A stretch of DNA of 64,000 bases from contig NZ_QETB01000003.1 in assembly GCF_003123745.1 (NCBI RefSeq), positions 1 to 64,000 of the forward strand, given 5' to 3'. The position numbers and the translations under genes were made by a program. This DNA comes from Ancrocorticia populi. GTDB taxonomy: Bacteria; Actinomycetota; Actinomycetes; Actinomycetales; Actinomycetaceae. Positions 8,075 to 17,499 of this stretch are shown here, in pieces. Below the pieces are notes generated by a model that did not search any database, was not told the DNA's origin, and saw nothing but the letters and a program-made list of their open reading frames with translations. Within the stretch, counting starts at the first letter, position 1; each line of letters begins with the position of its first letter.

Positions 8075-9583
8075 CTAAGGCCGGCGCCATTCGTTGCCAT
8101 CGCGGGCTAGCATTTTGTCGGCGCACGCCGGACCCCACGTCCCCGGACGGTAGGTATCAAGAGTCTCGGGGTGGGCCTCCCAGTACTCCTCGGCTTGATC
8201 GAGCAGCTTCCAAGAGGTCTCGATTTCCTTTTGCCGCGGGAACAGGGGAGGATCGCCCAGCAGGACGTCCAAGATAAGGCGTTCGTAGGCCTCTGGGGCA
8301 TACTCCGTAAAGGCGTGTCCGTAGGCAAAGTCCATCGTGACGTCGCGCAGGCGCATCGAGGAACCGGGCACCTTGGAGCCCACCTTGAATGTGATGCCTT
8401 CCTGCGGCTGGACACGTATCACTAGGGTGTTGTGTCCCATTCCAGCTGTAGATTCGAATGGCAAGAAGGGCGGATACTTGAAGACCACCGCGATCTCTGA
8501 AACTCGCCGTCCCATCCTCTTACCGGCGCGAAGGTAGAAGGGGACACCTTCCCAGCGGCGAGTGTGGATCCCTAGGCGGAGGGCGGCATAAGTATCAGTG
8601 ATCGAATCCTGAGGGATGCCGTCTTCTTCTCTATAGGCCTTGACCCATTGGCCGCCCTGCCAGCCCGCCTCGTACTGGGCACGCACGGCGGATTCGCCAA
8701 CTGGGCCGTAGAAGGACGTGGCGTCGAGAATCTTTTCCTTCTCGGCGCGCAATGCGTCCGCGCTGAAGCTGTTGGGTTCCTCCATCGCCGTGAGAGCCAA
8801 GAGCTGGAGCAGATGGTTCTGGATGACATCACGGGCCGATCCGATGCCGTCGTAGTATCCGGCGCGTGATCCGATTCCGATATCCTCGGCCATGGTGATC
8901 TGGACATGATCTACGTGATTGGCGTTCCACACGGATTCGTAGATTTCGTTTGCGAATCGGAGTGCCAACACGTTCTGCACGGTCTCTTTGCCGAGGTAAT
9001 GATCAATGCGGAACACTGAATCGGGATCGAAAACTCCGGTGACTACTTGATCCAACTCCTGAGCGGAGGCCAGATCGTGGCCGAACGGCTTCTCGATCAC
9101 CACGCGCCGCCACGAACCCCGCGGGCCCGATTGCAGCCCGGCACCGCCGATGCCCCCGAGTACGGTAGGAAATAGCTCCGGCGGAATTGAGAGATAGAAG
9201 GCGTAATTGCTGCCAGTTCCGCGCGACTGATCAGTATCTTCCATACGCTGGCCAAGCCGCTCATAGGTATCTGCATCATCGAACTGGCCCTCGACCATGC
9301 TGAAGCCGGAGAGCAACTGGTTGAGCGTGGTGTCCGTTACAGCGGTCTTGGCGCCGGATTGAATGCAGTCCTTGACTACTTCCTCGATATTTTCGATGTG
9401 GCGGCGGGCCACTCCGATAATCGAGAAAGAAGGCGGAAGAAGGCCGCGATTGGCCAGATCGTAGAGAGCGGGAAGGATCTTCCGCTTGGCCAGATCTCCT
9501 GTGATACCGAACAAAACGATGCCGCAGGGACCGGCGATGCGCTGGAGCCTTGTATCCTGTGCTTGCCGTAATGGGTTGGGCAC
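8075..9583 (-). CDS. zwf: Glucose-6-phosphate 1-dehydrogenase
   Basis: Oxidises glucose-6-phosphate to 6-phosphogluconolactone with NADP+, the entry to the oxidative pentose phosphate pathway. The 502 residues carry the nucleotide fold (GITGDLAKRK near 27-36), the active-site signature RIDHYLGKE with the catalytic His, VIEKPFGHD, and a full C-terminal domain. The length is normal. GTG start at 9583 with GAGGTGAG upstream. It precedes opcA by 15 nt. Transketolase lies upstream on the same strand, separated by a strong terminator, so zwf-opcA probably has its own promoter. The transaldolase and pgi genes often found between tkt and zwf are absent here. Confidence 0.97.
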   Translation of the reverse strand: MPNPLRQAQDTRLQRIAGPCGIVLFGITGDLAKRKILPALYDLANRGLLPPSFSIIGVARRHIENIEEVVKDCIQSGAKTAVTDTTLNQLLSGFSMVEGQFDDADTYERLGQRMEDTDQSRGTGSNYAFYLSIPPELFPTVLGGIGGAGLQSGPRGSWRRVVIEKPFGHDLASAQELDQVVTGVFDPDSVFRIDHYLGKETVQNVLALRFANEIYESVWNANHVDHVQITMAEDIGIGSRAGYYDGIGSARDVIQNHLLQLLALTAMEEPNSFSADALRAEKEKILDATSFYGPVGESAVRAQYEAGWQGGQWVKAYREEDGIPQDSITDTYAALRLGIHTRRWEGVPFYLRAGKRMGRRVSEIAVVFKYPPFLPFESTAGMGHNTLVIRVQPQEGITFKVGSKVPGSSMRLRDVTMDFAYGHAFTEYAPEAYERLILDVLLGDPPLFPRQKEIETSWKLLDQAEEYWEAHPETLDTYRPGTWGPACADKMLARDGNEWRRP

Positions 9584-9645
9584 GCTTGTCTCACCTCAAC
9601 TTGATGTCCATACTGATGCGCTCTGGGCGCCAACACAGTATACGC

Positions 9646-9682
9646 AAACGCCGCACGCTCCCTAAAGAGGCGTGCGGCGTTT
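9646..9682 (-). terminator. Terminator after transketolase
   Basis: Perfect 13-bp stem (AAACGCCGCACGC with its complement) and an 11-nt loop, 18 nt past the tkt stop on the minus strand. The 3' arm ends in TTT. It separates tkt from zwf-opcA. Confidence 0.85.
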
Positions 9683-9700
9683 AACGCTCAGCCAGAAGGG

Positions 9701-11773
9701 CTAGGCTGCTGTGATGGACTCCTTGACTGCGGATACCACGTGATCCACGGTGAAGCCAAACTCTTCAAAGAGCTTGCCACCGGCCGCAGAAGCGCCGAAG
9801 TGGTTGATGCCCACGCTGCGTCCTGCTTCACCGATGTAACTGGCCCAACCGAACGTGGTTCCGGCCTCCACCGATACACGCGCCTTGACCTCAGGCAAAA
9901 TCACGGAATCGCGGTAGGCCTGATCCTGCTGCTCGAACCACTCGAGGCACGGCAGGGAGACCACGCGAGCGCCAATTCCAAGATCGGCAAGAGCCTTCTG
10001 GGAATCAACGGCCAGAGCAACTTCGGAGCCGGTGGCCAGAAGCTGGACGTCGACCTTCCCGGTAGGTGACTCGGACAGGACGTAGCCACCCTTGTTGACA
10101 CCCTCGCTCGAGGTGCCTTCTAGAACGGGGAGATTCTGACGCGAGAGGATGAGGCCAGCAGGGCCACCCTCGTTGCGCTCAAGAATGGCCTTCCATGCGG
10201 CAGTCGTTTCATTGGCGTCGGCAGGCCGCACAATATCCAGCTGGGGAATCGCACGGTATGCCCACAGGTGCTCGATGGGCTGATGGGTTGGGCCGTCTTC
10301 GCCAACGCCGATCGAATCATGTGTCCACACGAAGATAGACGGAATGTTCATGACTGCTGCGAGGCGGACAGCGCCACGCATGTAGTCAGCGAATACGAAG
10401 AAGGTGCCACCGTAGGCGCGGGTAAGGCCGTGAAGGACAATGCCGTTGACCATTGCACCCATGCCGTGCTCGCGGATACCGAAGTGGAGCGTGCGGCCGT
10501 ATTCGTTACCCGGCCAGTCTTCGGAAACGCGGTCCGCCGGCAAGAAGGAAGGCTCGCCAGCCATGGTTGTGTTGTTCGATCCCGCCAAGTCGGCAGAGCC
10601 GCCCCACAGCTCAGGAAGAACCGGAGCGAGGGCGGAGAGGACCTTTCCGGATGCGGCGCGGGTTGCCAGAGAGGTGCCAACCTCGAACGTTGGGAGGGCA
10701 TCTTCCCAGCCCTCGGGTAGCTCATTCTTCTCTAGGCGCTCAAGGAGCTCGGCGCGATCAGGGTGTTCTGCCTTCCAAGCAGACATCTTCTGCTGCCACT
10801 CCCCGCGAGTTGCATCGGCGTTTGTCCGCGCGTTTGAGCGCGTGTATTCGAGCAGCTTTGGATCGGTGGGGAAGTCCTCCTTGGGATCGAAGCCGAGGAT
10901 CTCCTTGAGGCTAGCCACTTCTTCGGCACCGAGGGCCGATCCGTGGGCCGCGCCAGTTCCCTGCTTCGTGGGAGCGGGCCAGGCCATGATGGTGGACAGG
11001 CGGATGATGGAGGGCTTGTCAGTTACCTTCTGGGCCTCAAGGATGGCGTTATACAGGCCGTTAACGTCTTCCTTGTACTCGGATCCACCGTTTGTCCAAT
11101 CCACGTGCTGGGTGTGCCAGCCGTAGGCGGCGTAACGGCCTAGTACATCTTCGGAGAAGGCAATAACGGTATCGTCCTCTATGGAGATTCGGTTATCGTC
11201 CCAGATGAAAATGAGGTTGCCGAGGTGCTGGGTGCCAGCCAGTGAGCTGGCCTCGGAAGTGACTCCCTCTTCCAAGCAGCCTTCGCCGCCCACTACGTAG
11301 ATAAAGTGATCGAAGGGCGATTCACCGGCGGGTGCCTCTGGATCGAAGAGGCCACGTTCGCGGCGGCTGGCCATGGCCATACCAACAGCGGCTGAGATGC
11401 CCTGACCCAGCGGGCCGGTTGTCATCTCGACGCCCTTGGTGTGCTTGTACTCGGGATGGCCCGGGGTAAGGGAACCCCACGTACGCAAGGATGCGAGATC
11501 TTCTTTCTCAAGCCCATATCCGGCAAAGTAGAGCTGGTTGTATAGGGTCAGGGACGAATGCCCGATAGACAAAACGAAACGGTCACGACCGATCCACTGA
11601 TCGTCTGAGGGATCATGGCGCATAACCTTCTGGAAAAGTGTGTAAGCGAGTGGTGATAGTGAAATCGCCGTGCCAGGGTGGCCGTTTCCAACCTTTTGAA
11701 CAGCATCCGCGGCTAGAACGCGCCCGGTATCAACTGCACGTTGGTCAAGTTCGGTCCATGTGAGCTCCGCCAT
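9701..11773 (-). CDS. tkt: Transketolase
   Basis: Thiamine-diphosphate enzyme that transfers two-carbon units between pentose phosphate and glycolytic sugars. The 690 residues are full length: N-terminal diphosphate-binding domain with GNGHPGTAISLSP and TTGPLGQG, pyrimidine-binding domain with FVFADYMRGAVRLAA and THDSIGVGEDGPTHQPIE, and a C-terminal domain. One oddity: the metal-binding GDG motif reads VVGGEGCLEEG, so the Asp that normally ligates the ThDP-bound metal is Glu164; the codon is gaa. The later Asn of this motif (IFIWDDNRISIEDD) is present. ATG at 11773 follows AAGGAG. Divergent from xerD; followed by a terminator. Confidence 0.96.
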   Translation of the reverse strand: MAELTWTELDQRAVDTGRVLAADAVQKVGNGHPGTAISLSPLAYTLFQKVMRHDPSDDQWIGRDRFVLSIGHSSLTLYNQLYFAGYGLEKEDLASLRTWGSLTPGHPEYKHTKGVEMTTGPLGQGISAAVGMAMASRRERGLFDPEAPAGESPFDHFIYVVGGEGCLEEGVTSEASSLAGTQHLGNLIFIWDDNRISIEDDTVIAFSEDVLGRYAAYGWHTQHVDWTNGGSEYKEDVNGLYNAILEAQKVTDKPSIIRLSTIMAWPAPTKQGTGAAHGSALGAEEVASLKEILGFDPKEDFPTDPKLLEYTRSNARTNADATRGEWQQKMSAWKAEHPDRAELLERLEKNELPEGWEDALPTFEVGTSLATRAASGKVLSALAPVLPELWGGSADLAGSNNTTMAGEPSFLPADRVSEDWPGNEYGRTLHFGIREHGMGAMVNGIVLHGLTRAYGGTFFVFADYMRGAVRLAAVMNIPSIFVWTHDSIGVGEDGPTHQPIEHLWAYRAIPQLDIVRPADANETTAAWKAILERNEGGPAGLILSRQNLPVLEGTSSEGVNKGGYVLSESPTGKVDVQLLATGSEVALAVDSQKALADLGIGARVVSLPCLEWFEQQDQAYRDSVILPEVKARVSVEAGTTFGWASYIGEAGRSVGINHFGASAAGGKLFEEFGFTVDHVVSAVKESITAA

Positions 11774-11892
11774 TGCAGCAACTCCTTTTGCTCTCGTGAA
11801 ATGTCCGGCTGGCCCGGACTTACTTGACCAAGAATACCGGACCGAAAGGCCAACGGCAGAGTGAAGTCCGAATTGTCTACACTGGAGTCACT

Positions 11893-12831
11893 ATGGTGAC
11901 AATTCCGAAGATTCCCGGAGACTCGCAGATTTCCCGGCTTATGCGCCAGTTCATCAATCACCTAACGGTGGAGCGATCACTTTCGGTGAACACACTTGCG
12001 GCCTACAGCCGTGACCTCGGGAAGTATCTCGGCCATCTGGGGGCTCGTGGAGTCACCGAAGCGGCGGACGTTACAAGTGAGGACGTGGCGTCCTTCCCCG
12101 AATATTTGGAGGGTATGGCCACATCGAGTATCGCCCGTTCTTTGATCTCTGTGCGTGCTTTTCACAAATTTGCTTTCGAAGAAGGGGCCACCCCGAGCGA
12201 TCCGGCGGCGGACGTTCAGCCCCCAAAGATCCCGTCCCGTCTGCCTCACGCACTCACCGTCCGAGAGATTTCTGCTCTCATCGATGCAGCAGGCATGGGC
12301 GATGGTCCGATACCGCTACGGGATCGTGCACTCGTCGAGGTGCTGTATGGAACGGGCGCACGAATTTCCGAAGCCATTGGACTCACCATGGACGATGTTG
12401 ACCTAGACGGGCGCACGATTCGTCTCTACGGAAAAGGGCGCAAAGAACGAATCCTTCCACTGGGGACCTACGCCGCTGATGCCATCAGTGCCTACATCAC
12501 GAGAGCGCGCCCGGATCTCGCGCGGCGCGGTACCGGAGCCAAAGAACTCTTCCTCAATCAACGTGGGCGCCCGCTGTCCCGCCAGAGCGCGTGGGGAGTT
12601 ATACAGGCCGCGGCGGGAGCCGCGAAGCTAAGTGTCCATGTCTCGCCCCACAGCCTGCGCCATTCTTTCGCAACTCACCTCTTGGAGGGTGGGGCGGATG
12701 TGCGCGTTGTTCAAGAGATGCTCGGGCACTCCTCGGTCACCACCACGCAGATCTACACGCACGTGAGCCGCGAGACTGTCAAAGAAGTGTACGCGGGTGC
12801 GCATCCTCGGGCGCAAACGCCCATGGTTTAG
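11893..12831 (+). CDS. xerD: Site-specific tyrosine recombinase XerD
   Basis: Resolves chromosome dimers at dif during cell division. With the ATG at 11893 (GGAG at 11884-11887) the protein has 313 residues: an N-terminal core-binding domain (FINHLTVERSLSVNTLAAYSRDL) and a C-terminal catalytic domain. The catalytic set is visible: Arg in GTGARISEAIGL, Lys in GKGRKER, HSLRHSFATHL supplying His and Arg, His in LGHSSVTTTQ, and the nucleophile Tyr in IYTHV. An upstream in-frame start at 11824 only adds an unlike tail. Position before parA-scpAB is a classic actinobacterial arrangement and supports XerD over an integrase; no att sites or phage genes are near. Confidence 0.93.
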   Translation: MVTIPKIPGDSQISRLMRQFINHLTVERSLSVNTLAAYSRDLGKYLGHLGARGVTEAADVTSEDVASFPEYLEGMATSSIARSLISVRAFHKFAFEEGATPSDPAADVQPPKIPSRLPHALTVREISALIDAAGMGDGPIPLRDRALVEVLYGTGARISEAIGLTMDDVDLDGRTIRLYGKGRKERILPLGTYAADAISAYITRARPDLARRGTGAKELFLNQRGRPLSRQSAWGVIQAAAGAAKLSVHVSPHSLRHSFATHLLEGGADVRVVQEMLGHSSVTTTQIYTHVSRETVKEVYAGAHPRAQTPMV

Positions 12832-12844
12832 GTAGTCTTGGAAC

Positions 12845-13696
12845 GTGAGTGAACAAGATGCCCTTCTTCCCGAGGTCCCGAACGAAGACTATGCCGAGCC
12901 GGCTGCCCTCAGCACGCACGGCCCCGCGCGCATCGTTGCAATGTCTAACCAAAAGGGTGGCGTGGGAAAAACCACTACCACCATCAATCTGGCAGCTGCT
13001 CTAGCGGAGTATGGTCGGCGGGTTCTCGTGGTGGACTTTGATCCTCAGGGAGCAGCTAGCGCTGGTCTAGGCGTGAACGCCCGCGGCCTAGAGCGCAGCA
13101 TCTACAACGAACTGATTGCCGATCGCCCCAATGTACGCGAGATCATCGTTGCCACCGAAGTCCCAGGATTGGACATCGTTCCCGCGAACATCGATCTTTC
13201 TGCGGCTGAAATCGTCCTGATTAACGAGGTGGCTCGCGAGCAGGCCCTCTCTCGGGTTCTTCGGCCGGTGATTGACGATTACGATCTCATCATCATTGAC
13301 TGCCAGCCGTCCCTTGGCCTCCTCACTGTCAATGCACTCACGGCAGCACACGGCGTCATGATCCCACTTGAGGCAGAGTATTTCGCTATGCGTGGAGTGG
13401 CACTGCTCACCGAACAAATCCAGCGTATTCAGGACCGCTTGAATCCCCGACTTACCCTTGATGGTGTCCTCCTCACGATGATCGATATGCGCACCTTGCA
13501 TTCACGCGAGGTCATGGCTTCCGTCCGCGATGGCTTCGGCGACAAGGTGTTTACCACCTTTATTTCCCGCACGGTCAAGTTCCCGGACGCCACGATCGCC
13601 GCCCAACCGATCACGCGTTACGCCCCCTCCCATCCGGGAGCTAAGGCCTATCGGCGGCTCGCCCGCGAAGTCATCGCCAAGGGCCAATGCGCGTAG
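12845..13696 (+). CDS. ParA/Soj-family chromosome-partitioning ATPase
   Basis: Deviant-Walker P-loop ATPase of the ParA/MinD superfamily. The 283 residues have a 30-residue acidic N-terminal tail, then the deviant Walker A NQKGGVGKTTTTINLA (two Lys), switch I DFDPQGAAS, and Walker B LIIIDCQPSLG. No ParB gene is nearby; the main parAB pair usually lies at the origin, so this is the second ParA-like protein linked to scpAB in actinobacteria. Role in chromosome organisation is inferred from position. GTG start at 12845, 13 nt after xerD. The 3' end overlaps scpA by 10 nt. Confidence 0.9.
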   Translation: MSEQDALLPEVPNEDYAEPAALSTHGPARIVAMSNQKGGVGKTTTTINLAAALAEYGRRVLVVDFDPQGAASAGLGVNARGLERSIYNELIADRPNVREIIVATEVPGLDIVPANIDLSAAEIVLINEVAREQALSRVLRPVIDDYDLIIIDCQPSLGLLTVNALTAAHGVMIPLEAEYFAMRGVALLTEQIQRIQDRLNPRLTLDGVLLTMIDMRTLHSREVMASVRDGFGDKVFTTFISRTVKFPDATIAAQPITRYAPSHPGAKAYRRLAREVIAKGQCA

Positions 13697-14439
13697 AGGA
13701 ATCGGAGGACGCCTTCGCGGTTACGCTGGATGTTTTCGCGGGGCCTTTTTCGGTCTTACTCTCGCTGATTGCGCGCAGGAAACTGGATGTCACCGAGGTG
13801 GCCCTTGCCGAGGTAACTGACGAATTCATCGAATTCATTCGGGCTCAGGATCGCTATGACTTGTCCGAAGTTAGTGAGTTTCTTGTTGTGGCGGCAACTC
13901 TCCTAGAGCTGAAGGCCTCCCGCCTGCTGCCGGGAGCAGAGATTGAGGACGAGGATGTGGAGCTCTTGGAAAAGAGGGACATTCTGTTCGCCAAGCTCCT
14001 GCAGTACCGCGCCTACAAGGAGGCATCCTCCATCCTCTCCGAACTCATCGCGGCTCAATCCAAAACCGCCCCGCGCGATGTGCCTTTGGAGCCCGAGTAT
14101 CGCGATGCTCTCCCGGAGATTGATCTGAGCGTTTCCGTGGAACAACTAGCGATGCTTGCGGCTCAGGCCATTACGCGGCGCCATGAGGAACCGACGGTCT
14201 TCGTTGAGCACTTGCACCACTCCCTGGTCTCTGTTGAGAGCCAGATTGCCTACCTGAAGGCCGAACTTGCCGATGCCCGACAACACAGCTTTCAGGAGCT
14301 GTGCGAGGATGCCCCGGACGTCCCGACGATCGTCTCTAGGTTCATGGCCGTGTTGGAACTCATGAGGGCTGGAACCGTGGAGGTTTCCCAGAAGGAGGCA
14401 CTTGCGACTATCCTCGTGGGTCTAAGGAGGGATCAGTGA
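13687..14439 (+). CDS. scpA: Segregation and condensation protein A
   Basis: Kleisin subunit that bridges the SMC ATPase heads in the condensin-like SMC-ScpAB complex. The 250 residues match ScpA: N-terminal FAVTLDVFAGPFSVLLSLIARRKLDVTEVALAEVTDEF, an all-helical body, and a C-terminal winged helix that contacts the SMC head (VSRFMAVLELMRAGTVEVSQKEAL). It overlaps parA by 10 nt and scpB by 4 nt, so the three are translationally coupled. Confidence is high from both motif and context. Confidence 0.95.
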   Translation: MRVEESEDAFAVTLDVFAGPFSVLLSLIARRKLDVTEVALAEVTDEFIEFIRAQDRYDLSEVSEFLVVAATLLELKASRLLPGAEIEDEDVELLEKRDILFAKLLQYRAYKEASSILSELIAAQSKTAPRDVPLEPEYRDALPEIDLSVSVEQLAMLAAQAITRRHEEPTVFVEHLHHSLVSVESQIAYLKAELADARQHSFQELCEDAPDVPTIVSRFMAVLELMRAGTVEVSQKEALATILVGLRRDQ

Positions 14440-14999
14440 TAGAGCGTCAGCTAGCCGCAATTGAAGCGATTCTTCTCGTAGCCAACCATCCGGTTCCGAT
14501 CGAGGATCTGGGCCGAGCCTCCGGCCTCAACCTCGCCCAGGTCCGCGACCTCCTGACAAAGCTTGAAGAGGAGTACGCGGGGACCAGTGGCGGGCGCGCT
14601 CACGGATTTATCTTGCGTGAGGTAGGCGGAGGCTTCCGGCTGTATACGAATCCCGAGTACGCTGACGTAGTCAGTGAATTTGTGGTGGCGGATGCGTCCG
14701 CGCGGTTGTCCACCGCGGCTTTGGAGACTCTGGCCATCATCGCCTACCGCCAACCGGTGTCCCGTGGGCAGATTACGACCATCAGAGGTGTTAATGTTGA
14801 TTCGGTTGTCCGTACGCTATTAGCGCGCGGGCTGATTTCCGAAAGTGGCGAGGTATCTGTTTCCGGCGCCACGATGTACGGCACAACGCAGTACTTCCTC
14901 GAGAGTATGGGAATCAATTCCCTAGATGAGCTCGTACCTCTGGCTCCGTACTTGCCCGAAGTTTCCGAGTTGGACGAAGTAGTAAAGGATATTCAATGA
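14436..14999 (+). CDS. scpB: Segregation and condensation protein B
   Basis: Second non-SMC subunit of the bacterial condensin; binds ScpA as a dimer. The 187 residues carry two winged-helix domains and the hallmark stretch ALETLAIIAYRQPVSRGQI followed by RGVNVDSVVRTLLARGLI. GTG start overlaps the scpA stop (GTGA), and the gene's own stop overlaps the next start (ATGA). Length and position are standard. Confidence 0.96.
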   Translation: MIERQLAAIEAILLVANHPVPIEDLGRASGLNLAQVRDLLTKLEEEYAGTSGGRAHGFILREVGGGFRLYTNPEYADVVSEFVVADASARLSTAALETLAIIAYRQPVSRGQITTIRGVNVDSVVRTLLARGLISESGEVSVSGATMYGTTQYFLESMGINSLDELVPLAPYLPEVSELDEVVKDIQ

Positions 15000-15733
15000 C
15001 AAACGATCCTCGAGGCGAACGCCTGCAAAAGGTCCTCGCGCACGCGGGAGTTGGATCGCGCCGCTATTGTGAAGTCCTCATGGAGCAGGGCCGGATTGAA
15101 GTGGATGGCCAGATCGTCACAGAGCTGGGGACGCGCGTAGATCCTGCTAAGGTATCGATCCACGTAGACGGGATGCCGGTCCAGATTCACGAAGATAAGC
15201 TGACGCTAGCGCTTTACAAGCCCCCGGGCGTTGTTTCCACCATGGAAGACGAGATGGGGCGGCCTAGCTTGGCCCAATACGTGGAGGACCGCCCCGAGCG
15301 CCTTTTCCACGTGGGGCGCCTTGATCAAGACACCGAAGGGCTTATTCTGCTTTCGAACGACGGCGAGTTGACCCATCGGCTTACACACCCCTCCTATGAA
15401 GTGCCTAAGACATATATCGCTCGGGTAGAGGGCTCCGTGACTCGCGGGCTGGGCAAAGTGCTCACTCGCGGCGTGACCCTTGAAGACGGTTTCGTCCAGG
15501 TAGACGATTTCGTGCTCCGTGAATCCGCGGATCGCAATTCGATCGTGGAGATCACCCTGCATTCGGGCCGCAACCGCATCGTTCGCCGGATTATGGAAGA
15601 AGTTGGCCACCCTGTTATGGAGCTGGTCCGCACCCGATTTGGCACGATAGAAGTGGGCCACCTCAAGCCTGGCCGTACCCGCCAGATTGCTGGAACTGAA
15701 CTGTCTGCCCTAATGCACTCGGTGGGGATGTAA
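14996..15733 (+). CDS. RsuA/RluB-type rRNA pseudouridine synthase
   Basis: Isomerises a specific uridine in ribosomal RNA to pseudouridine, probably in 23S rRNA. The 245 residues have an N-terminal S4 RNA-binding domain (ERLQKVLAHAGVGSRRYCEVLMEQGRIEV split across two helices) and a catalytic domain with the family signature GRLDQDTEGLILLSNDGEL, whose Asp (in RLDQDTEG) is the nucleophile. The C-terminal RNRIVRRIMEEVGHPV block is also conserved. In actinobacteria this gene routinely follows scpB. RluB specificity is likely but RsuA-type cannot be excluded. Confidence 0.92.
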   Translation: MTNDPRGERLQKVLAHAGVGSRRYCEVLMEQGRIEVDGQIVTELGTRVDPAKVSIHVDGMPVQIHEDKLTLALYKPPGVVSTMEDEMGRPSLAQYVEDRPERLFHVGRLDQDTEGLILLSNDGELTHRLTHPSYEVPKTYIARVEGSVTRGLGKVLTRGVTLEDGFVQVDDFVLRESADRNSIVEITLHSGRNRIVRRIMEEVGHPVMELVRTRFGTIEVGHLKPGRTRQIAGTELSALMHSVGM

Positions 15734-17499
15734 TGGGCCCTGTTCGCATCGTTGGGACGGGCCTACTCGGGGCCTCGCTCGGCTTGCGATTGCGTGAGCT
15801 GGGCCAAGAAGTCCAGCTTGAGGACACCTCGCCAGCCGCAGCGGCGTTGGCTAGAGACCTCGGCGCTGGGGATATCGCCAAAGTCGGTAGTCCAGAACCC
15901 TCACTCGTCATTATTGCCACACCTCCAGACGTGGCTGCCGCGGTCGTGTGCCGTGCATTGGACGCGTATCCGCATGCACTGGTCACTGACGTTGCTTCGG
16001 TGAAGGAGCCAATAGTGCGCGAGGTAGAGCCGAATGAAGGCGCTTCGCGTTACGTAGGTTCGCATCCCATGGCTGGCCGTGAGCGATCAGGCGCGATTGC
16101 AGCGGACGCGGATCTCTTCGTTGGCAGACCCTGGGTAATCACTCCCAGTGCTGCGACTAGCGAATCAATGATCACCTTCATGAAACAGTTCGCCCTGGAA
16201 GCAGGATCGATCCCGATCGTTATGCGCCCGGAAGAACACGATTCCTCCGTGGCCTTAGTGTCCCACCTGCCACAGCTAGTGTCCTCCCTTATGGCCGGCG
16301 CATTGCGGGACGCTCCGAGCGAGGCGTTGAATCTTGCCGGTCAGGGCCTGCGTGACGTCACGCGCATCGCCCGGTCGGATTCATCGCTATGGGCCTCGAT
16401 CATCGCGGGTAACGCTGGCGCAGTCACCAGTGCCCTCAAGAAGGTGGAATCGGAACTTGGCAAACTCATCACATCTCTAGAGGCTGGCATTGGCAATCCT
16501 TATGGCCAAGGCGTTTTGGCGGGAGTGTCCCGCACCATCCTCATGGGGAATGAGGGTGTGGAACGGATCCCAGGTAAGCACGGCGGTGCGCCGCATCGGT
16601 ACGCCGAAGTGATCGTTCTAATCCCAGACCGTCCCGGTGAACTTGGACGCCTTTTTAGCGAAGTGGGCGAAATTGGTGTCAATATTGAAGATCTGCAAAT
16701 GGAACACTCGGTCAACCAGCGCGTCGGCCGGGGCATGCTCTCCGTTGAGCCAAACCGCGCCCTAGAACTGGCGCGCGGCCTCGAGCGGCGTGGATGGCAG
16801 GTAGTGCTCGAAGGAAGAGAGAAGAAGATGGGCGTTGTGATCGCTCTGGATGGGCCATCGGGTTCGGGAAAATCGACAGTATCGCGCCGTGTGGCAGGCC
16901 AGCTCGGGCTTGCATACCTCGACACGGGAGCAATGTACCGTGCCGCCGCGTGGTGGTGTATGGACCGTGGAATTAACCTCTCCGATCAAGCCGCCGTGAC
17001 CACGGCCGTCCGCAATATGCCACTCGACATGCCTCTTGACCCCGATAATCAGAAGATCGTGTGTGCCGGAGCGGACATCACTCAGGCTATCCGTACCTCG
17101 GATCTGTCCAAGCACGTATCCCAGGTAGCAACGAATCTGGATGTACGCGCGGAGATGAAGCGGCGTCAGCGCCAGATCATTGCCGAGGCTACCACCGGCA
17201 TTATCGCCGAAGGCCGCGACATCACCACCGTAGTAGCCCCAGACGCCGATGTACGAGTGCTTCTTACCGCCTCCGAGGAAGCTCGATTGGCACGCCGAGC
17301 GCTGGAAGTACGTGGTGCCGCCGATACGGCAGCGCTTGAGGCCACGCGCGACGAGGTGCTGCGCCGCGACGCGGATGATTCGACAGTTTCTCGATTCATG
17401 ACCGCGGAAGATGGAGTCACCACGATCGACTCGTCTGCATTGGACATCGATCAGGTTGTCGAGGCCGTCATTTCCCTGATCCCGGAGAAGATGCGATGA
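15733..17499 (+). CDS. tyrA-cmk: Fused prephenate dehydrogenase-cytidylate kinase
   Basis: One uninterrupted 588-residue frame holds two complete enzymes. Residues 1-365 are a TyrA-type prephenate dehydrogenase (tyrosine biosynthesis): Rossmann motif [43 protein letters not shown], and a C-terminal ACT-like regulatory domain ([30 protein letters not shown] in sequence blocks). Residues 366-588 are cytidylate kinase (CMP/dCMP to the diphosphate), with P-loop [20 protein letters not shown], and [12 protein letters not shown]. The junction EGREKKM falls exactly where separate genes would meet: an ATG at 16828, preceded by AAGGAA at 16811-16816, could also start free Cmk. Adjacent separate tyrA, cmk and der genes are common; the missing stop is the unusual part. 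A sequencing indel is unlikely because both halves are in frame and full length. Confidence 0.9.
   Translation: MGPVRIVGTGLLGASLGLRLRELGQEVQLEDTSPAAAALARDLGAGDIAKVGSPEPSLVIIATPPDVAAAVVCRALDAYPHALVTDVASVKEPIVREVEPNEGASRYVGSHPMAGRERSGAIAADADLFVGRPWVITPSAATSESMITFMKQFALEAGSIPIVMRPEEHDSSVALVSHLPQLVSSLMAGALRDAPSEALNLAGQGLRDVTRIARSDSSLWASIIAGNAGAVTSALKKVESELGKLITSLEAGIGNPYGQGVLAGVSRTILMGNEGVERIPGKHGGAPHRYAEVIVLIPDRPGELGRLFSEVGEIGVNIEDLQMEHSVNQRVGRGMLSVEPNRALELARGLERRGWQVVLEGREKKMGVVIALDGPSGSGKSTVSRRVAGQLGLAYLDTGAMYRAAAWWCMDRGINLSDQAAVTTAVRNMPLDMPLDPDNQKIVCAGADITQAIRTSDLSKHVSQVATNLDVRAEMKRRQRQIIAEATTGIIAEGRDITTVVAPDADVRVLLTASEEARLARRALEVRGAADTAALEATRDEVLRRDADDSTVSRFMTAEDGVTTIDSSALDIDQVVEAVISLIPEKMR

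Noticed and set aside
11893-12831. Tyrosine recombinase as sign of an integrated element
   Set aside because: The sequence and the parA-scpAB neighbours fit XerD. No att repeats, excisionase or phage genes lie near.
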